NCBI GenBank assembly: GCA_944345045.1
Contig: CALVMI010000002.1
Location: forward strand, 1 to 27,650
Direction: 5' to 3'
Length of the DNA: 27,650 bases
Source of the DNA: an uncultured Bacilli bacterium
GTDB taxonomy: Bacteria; Bacillota_I; Bacilli_A; RF39; UBA660
Each line of letters starts with the position of its first letter. Position 1 is the stretch's first letter. A program made the position numbers and the translations under genes. Of the stretch, positions 5,688-13,056 are shown piece after piece. Below the pieces are notes generated by a model. It searched no databases. It was not told the DNA's origin and saw only the letters and a list, made by a program, of their open reading frames with translations.

Positions 5688-7862
5688 ATGAAAATGTATG
5701 CAGATGTGTTAGTAGAAATCAAGAATAAACATGTAGATAAAACTTTTACGTATCATGTTCCAGATGATTTAAAAACGAAAATTATGGTTGGTAAACGTGT
5801 TCTTGTTTTGTTTGGAAATAAAGAAGTGGAAGGATATGTTTTAGGTTTAAAAGATACTTGTGATATTGAAACAAAAGATGTTTTAGAAGTCCTTGATGAA
5901 GAGCCAATCTTAAATGAAGAAATGCTTGAATTAGGAAGATTTATGCAAGAGAAAACTTTAAGTAGTTTAAGTAGTTGCTATAGTACGATGCTTCCAAAAG
6001 CTTTAAAGGCAAGTAAAAAAACTACTGTTAAGAAAAAAGAAGTTCTATATTTAAAGTTGACTGATGATTTAGAAAACTTGATGTTGAAGGTTTCTTCTAG
6101 TACACAGAAAGATATTTTGGCTTTGTTTAGCGATGGTGAAGTTTTAAAAAGTAGAGCAAATCAAGTGAGTGCTTCGGCTGTGAAAACTTTGTTAAAAAAA
6201 GAAATGCTTGTTGAAGAAGCAAGAGAAGTGTATCGTTATCATATTGAAAATCTTCAAAAAGAAAAGCCTAAAACATTGAATGATGAACAAAAAATGGCTT
6301 TTCAAAAAGTTTGTGAAGGGCTAGGAAGTAATAAAACTTATTTGCTTCATGGGGTAACGGGTTCTGGGAAAACCGAAGTATATTTAGCTTTAATTCGCGA
6401 GGTTCGTAAACAGGGAAAAGATGCGATTGTTTTGGTGCCTGAGATTAGTTTAACGCCTCAATTTGTTGAACGTTTTAGTAAACGTTTTCCAGAAGATATC
6501 GCCGTTTTACATAGTGGACTTTCTGATGGTGAGAAGTATGATGAGTACCGTAAGATTCTTCGCCATGAAGTTCATATTTGTATAGGAGCTCGTAGTGCTT
6601 CTTTTGCACCTTTTACTAATTTAGGAATTATCATTATGGACGAGGAACATTCAGAATCTTATAAACAAGAGAATAATCCTAAATATCATACGTTAGATAT
6701 TTTGAAAAAAAGATGTGAGATTCAATCTTGTCCTTTAGTTTTAGGTAGTGCTACACCAACTCTTGATTCGATGGCACGGGCGAGTAAACATCTTTATGAA
6801 TATCTACCTTTAAAAAAACGCGCGAATAAGGCTTTACTTCCTACTTGTCTTTTAGTTGATATGAGTGAAGAAGTTAAAGAAAGACATCATATTTTAAGTC
6901 GTGAGTTAGAATGTGCGATTATTGAAAAATTAAATAAAAATGAACAAGTCATGATTTTATTAAACCGAAGAGGGCACTCAACTACGATTACTTGTTCTAA
7001 TTGTGGTTTTACTTATCGTTGTCCGCATTGTGATATTACGCTTACTTATCACAAAACAACCAAAAATCTTCGATGCCATTACTGTGGTTATACCAAATAT
7101 ATTGATGAGTTGTGTCCGAAATGTATGGAAAAGTCTTTAAATTATTATGGCATGGGGACAGAAAAGTTAGAAGAATATTTAGAAAATGTTTTTCCAACGG
7201 CACGCGTTGTTCGAATGGACCGTGATAGTACAACGAATAAAGGAATGCATGAGAAAATTATTAAGGACTTTCAAGATCATAAATATGATATTTTACTTGG
7301 GACGCAGATGATCAGTAAAGGGCTTGATTTTCCTAATGTGACTTTAGTTGGTATCTTAGATGCGGATTCCTCTTTAAATATTCCTGATTATAAAAGTAAT
7401 GAAAGGACTTTTGCTTTATTATCGCAGGCAAGTGGTCGTGGTGGCAGGGGAAAAGTACCAGGAACGGTTATTATTCAAACTTTTCAGCCGGAAAATTATA
7501 TTTTAAAATGTGTTCAAAATCATTCTTATGCAAGTTTTTTTCAGTATGAAATGAAAATTCGAAAAACTTTAAAATATCCACCTTTTTATTATTTGGTTTT
7601 GCTAACATTTAAGTCTAAAGATTATCAAAGTGTTAGTAAAGAGGCTAAACAAGCTGCATCTTTTTTAGAAAAAAGTTTAGATAAAGAAACGATTATTTTG
7701 GGTCCAACAACGGCTAATATGTTTTTAGTAAATGGGGTTTATCATTTTGAAATATTGATAAAATATCGTTTTGATGATAAACTAATAAATACTTTAAAAG
7801 AATTAGATTCTTATGTTCTTTTAAATAAAAAAGTGACAATGGATATGGATTTTCATTATTAG
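5688..7862 (+). CDS. priA: Primosomal replication-restart helicase PriA, 724 aa
   Basis: PriA is the 3'-5' DNA helicase that reloads the replisome on stalled forks. The N-terminal DNA-binding domain (YADVLVEI...VDKTFTYHVP) is followed by the helicase core: Walker A GVTGSGKTEVYLAL (from about residue 222), Walker B IIIMDEEHSESYK (DEEH at 318-321), LGSATPTLDS, and late motifs LGTQMISKGLDFPNV and QASGRGGRG. Eight zinc-binding Cys lie between about residues 440 and 485 (CSNCG, CPHCD, CHYCG, CPKC). The start is uncertain among GTG 5685, ATG 5688 and ATG 5694, since no ribosome site precedes any of them. That fits the promoter ending only 9 bases before ATG 5688. First gene of the spoVM-type cluster. 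Confidence 0.95.
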   Translation: MKMYADVLVEIKNKHVDKTFTYHVPDDLKTKIMVGKRVLVLFGNKEVEGYVLGLKDTCDIETKDVLEVLDEEPILNEEMLELGRFMQEKTLSSLSSCYSTMLPKALKASKKTTVKKKEVLYLKLTDDLENLMLKVSSSTQKDILALFSDGEVLKSRANQVSASAVKTLLKKEMLVEEAREVYRYHIENLQKEKPKTLNDEQKMAFQKVCEGLGSNKTYLLHGVTGSGKTEVYLALIREVRKQGKDAIVLVPEISLTPQFVERFSKRFPEDIAVLHSGLSDGEKYDEYRKILRHEVHICIGARSASFAPFTNLGIIIMDEEHSESYKQENNPKYHTLDILKKRCEIQSCPLVLGSATPTLDSMARASKHLYEYLPLKKRANKALLPTCLLVDMSEEVKERHHILSRELECAIIEKLNKNEQVMILLNRRGHSTTITCSNCGFTYRCPHCDITLTYHKTTKNLRCHYCGYTKYIDELCPKCMEKSLNYYGMGTEKLEEYLENVFPTARVVRMDRDSTTNKGMHEKIIKDFQDHKYDILLGTQMISKGLDFPNVTLVGILDADSSLNIPDYKSNERTFALLSQASGRGGRGKVPGTVIIQTFQPENYILKCVQNHSYASFFQYEMKIRKTLKYPPFYYLVLLTFKSKDYQSVSKEAKQAASFLEKSLDKETIILGPTTANMFLVNGVYHFEILIKYRFDDKLINTLKELDSYVLLNKKVTMDMDFHY

Positions 7863-7875
7863 AAAAGAGGGAAAA

Positions 7876-8592
7876 ATGAAAAAGAAATATAAATTAATAC
7901 GTGGGGCTATTTTAGGTGTTGTGATTGCAAGTTCAACGCCAACGATTGTACAAGCTCAAAATAATGGAGTAAACATTTCTAATGCTTCTTCCTTTTTGAG
8001 GGAAAATGCGAAAGAATTGTTTGATGGCCTTGTTGATTGGAGTGCTAATGTAGATGAAAAGATCAATGATCATGTTGTTGATCCTATTAAAGAAAAGATT
8101 TCTAGCACGAGTCTTTTTGAAAAAGATTCTCTATGGTTAATCGAAAAAAAAGGTGCTTTAACCGAAGAAGAGACTCATTATTTTTTCGTTTATAAAGATG
8201 CAAGTTATGATAAAACTTATTATTATGATATTTATCATAATGAGGTAGCGAAAGATAGTCCTGAAGTGGCATTTACTTTTACAAAAGAAATGTATTTTTC
8301 AGTGACAAATTTAGCTGCAGATAGTTTTTTAAAACTTATATATGAAGATCGGCGCGGAGGCGTTAACTACGTGAATTTTACGGATATGATTGATAATGAA
8401 GAAACGTTAAGTGTTTCTAATGGCAAAGTAGGAGATTTTGAAAAGCAATATGTTCGTTATCAAGATTGGCAACAGATGTTTAATTTAGATACCCAAAACG
8501 AAAAAATTAGTATTGATGAATTAAATGAATGTTTAGCTATTTTAGAAGAAAATTATCAAAAGGAACATTCTGATTTGGTAAGGAGACGGTAA
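7876..8592 (+). CDS. Secreted protein of unknown function, 238 aa
   Basis: A clear Sec signal peptide: basic start MKKKYKLIRG, hydrophobic AILGVVIASS, and an AxA-type site after VQA (about residue 27), giving a mature protein of about 210 residues. No lipobox Cys is present. The mature part starts with an amphipathic region (SSFLRENAKELFDGLVDW), then a beta-rich, aromatic part (THYFFVYKDASYDKTYYYD; MYFSVTNLAADSFLKLIYED) and an acidic C-terminus. I recognise no family. It sits 13 bases after priA with AGAGGG as ribosome site, and 1 base before fmt, so it is in the operon. In B. subtilis the deformylase gene occupies this place. A role at the cell surface is inferred only from the signal peptide. 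Confidence 0.75.
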   Translation: MKKKYKLIRGAILGVVIASSTPTIVQAQNNGVNISNASSFLRENAKELFDGLVDWSANVDEKINDHVVDPIKEKISSTSLFEKDSLWLIEKKGALTEEETHYFFVYKDASYDKTYYYDIYHNEVAKDSPEVAFTFTKEMYFSVTNLAADSFLKLIYEDRRGGVNYVNFTDMIDNEETLSVSNGKVGDFEKQYVRYQDWQQMFNLDTQNEKISIDELNECLAILEENYQKEHSDLVRRR

Positions 8593-8593
8593 T

Positions 8594-9526
8594 TTGAAAG
8601 ATTTACAAGTTATATTTATGGGAACGCCTGATTTTTCAGTTCCTGTTTTACAAACACTAATTAAAAATACGCAAGTAAAATTAGTTGTGACACAGCCTGA
8701 TAAGGAAGTGGGAAGAAAACATGTTTTAACGCCTTCTCCAGTGAAACAAGTAGCCTTGGAAAATAATATTTCTGTTTTTCAACCTGAGAAGATTCGCGTA
8801 GATTATGAAGAAATTTTAAAAACACCATGTGATATACTTATTACTTGTGCTTATGGACAAATTATTCCTAAAGAGATTTTGGAGTATCCAAGACTAGGAT
8901 GCATTAATGTTCATGCTTCATTGCTTCCAAAATACCGTGGAGGAGCGCCTATTCATTGGTGTTTGATTAATGGTGAAGAGAAAACAGGAATTACAATTAT
9001 GTATATGGCAGAAGGTATGGATACAGGAGATATTATCGCTCAAGAAGAATATAAAATTTTACCAGAAGATAATGTTGGAACTTTGCACGAAAAATTATCT
9101 TTTTTAGGAGCAGATCTTCTTTTAAAAACTTTGCCAAGTATTCTTGATGGTACAAATAAAAGAATAAAGCAAAATGAAGAAGAAGTAAGCTATGCGTATA
9201 CGATTAAAAGAGAGGAAGAACATATTAATTTTGTTAATAAAGGAAAGGATATTGTCAATAAAATTCGCGGGCTTAATCCATGGCCAATGGCTAATATGAT
9301 CGTAAGTGGTGAAGAATATAAAATTTTAGAAGCCTATTTTATTTTAAAGAGTGATGTTCAATCTGGAAAAGTATTGGATATTAAGAAAGATGCAATTGGC
9401 ATTGGCTGTGCTGATGGCATTGTTTATCTTACCAAAATAAAGCCGTTTGGTAAAAAAGTCATGATGGTAAAAGATTATTTAAATGGAACTAAAAAAGAAG
9501 ATATTCAAAATTGGAATATTACTTAA
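8594..9526 (+). CDS. fmt: Methionyl-tRNA formyltransferase, 310 aa
   Basis: Transfers the formyl group from 10-formyl-tetrahydrofolate to initiator Met-tRNA. The N-terminal formyltransferase domain has IFMGTPDFSVPVL, the folate-site CINVHASLLPKYRGGAPI with the catalytic Asn and His, and GITIMYMAEGMDTGDII with the catalytic Asp. The C-terminal OB-like tRNA-binding domain begins near NKIRGLNPWPMA. Length is normal. The start is TTG 8594: AAGGAG (8580-8585) lies 8 bases upstream and the family N-terminus begins exactly there. The gene follows the secreted orphan by 1 base. No def gene for removing the formyl group occurs beside it, unlike many genomes. Confidence 0.95.
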   Translation: MKDLQVIFMGTPDFSVPVLQTLIKNTQVKLVVTQPDKEVGRKHVLTPSPVKQVALENNISVFQPEKIRVDYEEILKTPCDILITCAYGQIIPKEILEYPRLGCINVHASLLPKYRGGAPIHWCLINGEEKTGITIMYMAEGMDTGDIIAQEEYKILPEDNVGTLHEKLSFLGADLLLKTLPSILDGTNKRIKQNEEEVSYAYTIKREEEHINFVNKGKDIVNKIRGLNPWPMANMIVSGEEYKILEAYFILKSDVQSGKVLDIKKDAIGIGCADGIVYLTKIKPFGKKVMMVKDYLNGTKKEDIQNWNIT

Positions 9527-9576
9527 AAAGAAATGAAGAAGTTATAAAAAAAATTAAAGTGTCAACTTAAAACATC

Positions 9577-9607
9577 TTGACAATGGGGAGGGGGTATATG
9601 ATACAAT
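9577..9607 (+). promoter_or_regulatory. Promoter of the second hypermutated target gene, with G-tract spacer
   Basis: Consensus -35 TTGACA at 9577-9582 and -10 TACAAT at 9602-9607 with extended -10 TG (9599-9600), spacer 19. A -10 read as GATACA would give spacer 17. The spacer contains GGGGAGGGGG at 9585-9594, striking in this AT-rich DNA. Confidence 0.65.
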
Positions 9608-9635
9608 CATCTTATAAGAATAAGGTGATTTTTTA

Positions 9636-10844
9636 ATGAAATTAGAAAAATATAAACCAAAAGATCCAAAGAAAATAGGAATTACCATATTTACAGTTGT
9701 TTGTGTTTTATTAGTAGCAGGAGTGTTTTTATATACCTCATTTGCCTCATTTGAAACAAATGAAACTTTTAATATTATAAAAGGAGAAGTACAAGATCCA
9801 GGAGATCTATATTTTGCTTTTTATATCGATGATGAAATAAGTAGTAGAATGCCTCAGAAAGGTGAAGGGTATGTCTTAGATACCGAGAAAACAACATGTA
9901 CAAATGGAGCAAGCATTGATTTTAATACCGATGATTGGTCCATCAAAGTATTAAATATGACTAAGACAAGAACAAAATGTACTTTGTATTTTAAAGAACA
10001 AACTTTTAATGATGCCATTTTAGCCTGTAACGATACCGCGGCAAATTGTCTTAAAAATAATGCAAGTTTAACTAGTGAATTAGTAGATGATGAAACCTCA
10101 GATCATAATATCAGATATATCGGAGCCAATCCAAATAATTATGTCCAATTCAATAATGAATTATGGAGAATCATCGGCGTATTTAACAATATAGAAGACG
10201 GTACAGGAACAAAAGAAACAAGATTAAAAATCATTAGAAATGAACCATATAGTGAAGGAATAGCGTGGGATACTGATAACGTAAACGACTGGAGTACAGC
10301 TAGTTTACAAGAAGAATTAAATGGGACATATTTAGAAAGTATTACAAGTCCTTCAAAAGAAATGATTTCAGATGCTGTATGGAAGTTAGGAAGAACATCA
10401 AGTTATACAAGTAACAGTAATGGTTTAGCAAGTCATTGGTATACCTATGAAAAAGGAACAACCATATATGAAGGAAGACCAGCAGAATGGACAGGTAAAA
10501 TAGGTTTAATGTATCCAAGTGACTATGGATATGCCACATCAGGAGGAAGTACAACAAATAGAGAAACCTGTCTAAATAAAGAATTATATAATTGGGATAG
10601 TTCAAGTGTAAGTGATTGTAAAAACAATGATTGGCTCTATAAAAGTGGAACTTATCAATGGACCTTAACTTCTTATTCCGGTTCTTCGGTCGTCGTGTTC
10701 CGTGTGGATAGTGTTGGGCGCGTGAACATCGGCCCTGCGTACCTTACGTCTGATGCCGTTTCCCCCGCCTTATATCTAAACTCTAACGTAAAAATAAGTG
10801 GAGGAGAAGGGACGGAAGAATCACCGTATACCCTAAGTCTGTAG
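9636..10844 (+). CDS. Membrane-anchored DGR-type target protein, 402 aa
   Basis: Full-length paralogue of the gene ending at 1262. The order is a basic cytoplasmic tail (KYKPKDPKKIG), one transmembrane segment at about 17-38 (FTVVCVLLVAGVFLY), and no lipobox, so it is an uncleaved type II anchor with an external C-terminus. A first extracellular module with two Cys (TTCTNG, RTKCTLYF) spans about 45-125. From about residue 155 a lectin-like/FGE-like domain follows (LWRIIGV, LKIIRNEP, GLMYPSDYGYATSGG). Residues 347-375 are the variable segment, followed by VSPALYLNSNVKISGGEGT. AAGGTG (9622-9627) sits 8 bases before the ATG, and the gene has its own promoter. It lies between fmt and rlmN, where B. 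subtilis has rsmB. Codon usage differs from neighbouring genes. A binding or adhesion role is inferred from the architecture. Confidence 0.85.
   Translation: MKLEKYKPKDPKKIGITIFTVVCVLLVAGVFLYTSFASFETNETFNIIKGEVQDPGDLYFAFYIDDEISSRMPQKGEGYVLDTEKTTCTNGASIDFNTDDWSIKVLNMTKTRTKCTLYFKEQTFNDAILACNDTAANCLKNNASLTSELVDDETSDHNIRYIGANPNNYVQFNNELWRIIGVFNNIEDGTGTKETRLKIIRNEPYSEGIAWDTDNVNDWSTASLQEELNGTYLESITSPSKEMISDAVWKLGRTSSYTSNSNGLASHWYTYEKGTTIYEGRPAEWTGKIGLMYPSDYGYATSGGSTTNRETCLNKELYNWDSSSVSDCKNNDWLYKSGTYQWTLTSYSGSSVVVFRVDSVGRVNIGPAYLTSDAVSPALYLNSNVKISGGEGTEESPYTLSL
10674..10760 (+). other. DGR-like variable region (VR) of the second target gene
   Basis: Partner of 1092-1178. Immediately after it, 50 bases (10761-10810) are identical to 1179-1228, beginning with the GC-rich TCCCCCGCC, comparable to the GC tract that marks the fixed end of known DGR variable regions. 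By hand count GC in 10674-10769 is 57 of 96. Variable codons keep T or C at position 3 in nearly all cases, as expected from mutated AAY codons. Confidence 0.8.
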
Positions 10845-10897
10845 GAAACCTAAAAAAGTTAAAAAAATGACTCAAATTAACACAAGTTTACACAAAT

Positions 10898-10926
10898 TTG
10901 ACAATATAGAAGTGCTATGTTATAAT
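10898..10926 (+). promoter_or_regulatory. Consensus sigma-A promoter before the 10979 gene
   Basis: TTGACA (10898-10903), a 17-base spacer, TATAAT (10921-10926), with extended -10 TGT at 10918-10920. All elements match the consensus exactly, so strong constitutive transcription is expected. Confidence 0.85.
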
Positions 10927-10978
10927 TTATATGCTTTATGTGATAAATGCAACATTTGAATAAAAAGGAGGGTTTGAA

Positions 10979-11830
10979 ATGTTTGTAAGTCAAATAAATA
11001 GTTTTTATCAAGATGTCAAAAAAGAAATAAACAAAAAAGAAAATGTTTTGAAAAGTTTAAATGGATCTTCTAAAGAAAAAAGAGAGTTACAAGAGGAAGT
11101 TGTCTATTTAAAAAAATTTGCATCTCAATTAGAGAATATTTGTGTTTTTACAAATATAGCAAAAGATCATATTTATTCTCATGTTTATGATGTTCTTTAT
11201 AAAAAAGAAACTTATAATCAGTATAAAAGAATGTATCAATCGATGAATAATCAGTTAATAAAAGTTTTGGATTTAAAAGATTCTGTTTTGGGTGATAAAA
11301 AAGAAGATGAAGTAATTATCTTTCAGACAATGAATTGGGCATTAAATGTTATTACAGGAAAATGTTTGGATGTCAAAAAAGATGTTTTGGATTGTGGTTT
11401 TGAAGAATTTAAGGATAGAGAATTGGTTACAGATGATGAAAAAGAAGAATGTTTATTTGATTCTTCTTTATATGAAAGTTTAAGTCAATTTTCATCTATT
11501 CAGGAACTATTAGATAACTGTTTAGAACAAAGGTATGGTTATAAAACGTTTTTGTCATTAGCTAAATCATTTATGATCTATCAAAAGGAATCTTTAAAAT
11601 ATAGCGGATTTGCTGATTTAGCCAAATCATATGATGCGGATATGATTATTGAAAATGCGAATAACGCTGCTGCTTTAGATATGTATGAGTATGTTAAAAT
11701 TAGAAGAGCTATGGAGGTCCTTTTAAAACAAGAAGATTATTCTAAGGTCGTATCTTTAGCTTCTTATCTTGACGAAAAAACTAAAAGTAAAAAAGTGAAA
11801 AGAAATAGATCTTTGAAGAAGAAACAATAG
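10979..11830 (+). CDS. Uncharacterised cytoplasmic helical protein, 283 aa
   Basis: No family recognised. AAAAGGAGGG just upstream is a strong ribosome site and the promoter at 10898-10926 is near perfect, so the protein should be abundant. The N-terminal part reads as coiled coil (QDVKKEINKKENVLKSL, KEKRELQEEVVYLKKF). The middle has scattered Cys (ENICVF, GKCLDV, LDCGF, EECLFD, DNCLEQ) without a metal-site spacing. The C-terminal part is helical (FADLAKSYDADMIIENANN) with a basic tail KSKKVKRNRSLKKKQ. No signal peptide or membrane segment. It is a single-gene unit closed by a terminator that overlaps its stop codon. With the surface gene before it, it occupies the slot between fmt and rlmN; any functional link to that gene is speculation. 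Confidence 0.7.
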   Translation: MFVSQINSFYQDVKKEINKKENVLKSLNGSSKEKRELQEEVVYLKKFASQLENICVFTNIAKDHIYSHVYDVLYKKETYNQYKRMYQSMNNQLIKVLDLKDSVLGDKKEDEVIIFQTMNWALNVITGKCLDVKKDVLDCGFEEFKDRELVTDDEKEECLFDSSLYESLSQFSSIQELLDNCLEQRYGYKTFLSLAKSFMIYQKESLKYSGFADLAKSYDADMIIENANNAAALDMYEYVKIRRAMEVLLKQEDYSKVVSLASYLDEKTKSKKVKRNRSLKKKQ

Positions 11831-11846
11831 TTTTCTTCTTCTTTTT
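11815..11846 (+). terminator. Terminator overlapping the stop codon of the 10979 gene
   Basis: GAAGAAGAAAC (11815-11825) pairs with GTTTTCTTCTTC (11830-11841) with one bulged base and a short AATA loop, then TTTTT. Confidence 0.65.
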
Positions 11847-11847
11847 A

Positions 11848-11856
11848 TGCGATAAT
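11848..11856 (+). promoter_or_regulatory. Candidate extended -10 element for rlmN
   Basis: TGC plus GATAAT (11848-11856). The -35 at the right distance (TAGTTT, 11828-11833) is poor. The leader would be under 20 bases, just enough to hold the GGAAG ribosome site at 11864-11868. Confidence 0.35.
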
Positions 11857-11876
11857 AAAAAAAGGAAGTGATATGT

Positions 11877-12893
11877 ATGTTAAATATATATGGTCAGACT
11901 AAAGAAGAACTTGTAAAATATTTTATAGAGCATCAAGAAAAAAGTTTTAAAGCAACACAAGTATATGAGTGGTTATATCAAAAAAGAGCTACAAATATTG
12001 ATGATTTTTCTAATATAAAGAAAGAAATTCGTGATCAATTAAAAAAAGATTTTGCTTTTAATTTGCCTGAAATTATTGAAAGACAAGTAGATAAAGATGT
12101 TGAAAAATATTTATTTTTGCTTTCTGATGGTGAGAAAATTGAAGCTGTTTTAATGAGACATGATTATGGCTTAAGTGTTTGTGTTTCAACAGAAGTAGGC
12201 TGTAATATGGGCTGTGCTTTTTGTGAGTCTGGCCGTCTTAAAAAAATCCGTAATGTTGAGGCTTATGAAATGGTTGGTCAGATTTTACAAATTGAAAAAG
12301 TTATTGGTCAAAGAATTAGTTCGGTTGTTTTAATGGGTATTGGTGAACCGCTAGATAATTATGAAAATGTAGTTAATTTTATTAAAATTATTAATGATCC
12401 AAAAGGAATAGCGATTGGAGCTCGCCATATTACTCTTTCAACATGTGGGATTATTCCTAAAATAGATGAATTAAGTAATTTGAACATTCAAATAAATTTG
12501 GCTATTAGTTTACATGCTCCAAACGATAGTTTAAGAAATAAATTGATGCCCATAAATAAAGCTTATCCTTTAGATAAACTTATGGAAGCCGTGAAAAGAT
12601 ATATTGCTAAAACAAATCGTCGGGTGACAATTGAATATGTTTTATTAAAAAATGTGAATGATCAAGTTGTTCATGCAAAAGAATTAGCGCATCTTTTGAA
12701 AGGTTTAAACGTCTATGTTAATCTTATTCCTTATAATGAAACGAATCATTTGGAATTTTCTAAAAGTCCACAGAAACAAATTCAAGTTTTTTATGATACT
12801 TTAAAAAAAGAAAATATTAATGTGACAGTAAGAAGAGAATTTGGAAGTAAGATCGATGCTGCCTGTGGCCAATTACGAAGCAAAGAAATTTAA
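11877..12893 (+). CDS. rlmN: 23S rRNA A2503 / tRNA A37 C2-methyltransferase RlmN, 338 aa
   Basis: A radical-SAM enzyme that methylates C2 of A2503 in 23S rRNA and of A37 in some tRNAs. The 4Fe-4S motif is CNMGCAFC within VSTEVGCNMGCAFCESG. The mechanistic C-terminal Cys is in IDAACGQL, and the other conserved Cys are in place. VLMGIGEPLDNYENV, GARHITLSTCGIIPKI and INLAISLHAPNDSLRNKLMP match the family. An N-terminal accessory domain (FKATQVYEWLYQKRATNIDDF) binds RNA. ATG 11877 is preferred over GTG 11868 because the ribosome site GGAAG overlaps the latter. Same position before prpC as in B. subtilis, but with ucpA inserted between. Confidence 0.96.
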   Translation: MLNIYGQTKEELVKYFIEHQEKSFKATQVYEWLYQKRATNIDDFSNIKKEIRDQLKKDFAFNLPEIIERQVDKDVEKYLFLLSDGEKIEAVLMRHDYGLSVCVSTEVGCNMGCAFCESGRLKKIRNVEAYEMVGQILQIEKVIGQRISSVVLMGIGEPLDNYENVVNFIKIINDPKGIAIGARHITLSTCGIIPKIDELSNLNIQINLAISLHAPNDSLRNKLMPINKAYPLDKLMEAVKRYIAKTNRRVTIEYVLLKNVNDQVVHAKELAHLLKGLNVYVNLIPYNETNHLEFSKSPQKQIQVFYDTLKKENINVTVRREFGSKIDAACGQLRSKEI

Positions 12894-13004
12894 AAACATA
12901 TTGCATAATAGTACTTTTTTTGTCTAATTTAATGTCAAATGAGTTTTTTTTCTTGTTTTTTGAAAAATATAATTTTACGCTAGAAATAGAAAAAATGAAA
13001 AAGT

Positions 13005-13033
13005 TTAGTATTTTTTTAGATTTTGTTTATAAT
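13005..13033 (+). promoter_or_regulatory. Candidate promoter of ucpA
   Basis: TATAAT at 13028-13033 with the weak -35 TTAGTA at 13005-13010 (17-base spacer). The rest of the 163-base gap 12894-13056 is AT-rich; a T run at 12915-12921 after rlmN has no convincing stem. Confidence 0.45.
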
Positions 13034-13056
13034 AAGAAAAGAAATGAGGTTATGTT

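Noticed and set aside
9540..10903. Loose direct repeat around the second target cassette (AGTTA plus A-run ... TTGACAAT at 9540-9583 and 10857-10904)
   Set aside because: The match is only A-rich DNA plus a -35 consensus; too weak to call a target-site duplication.
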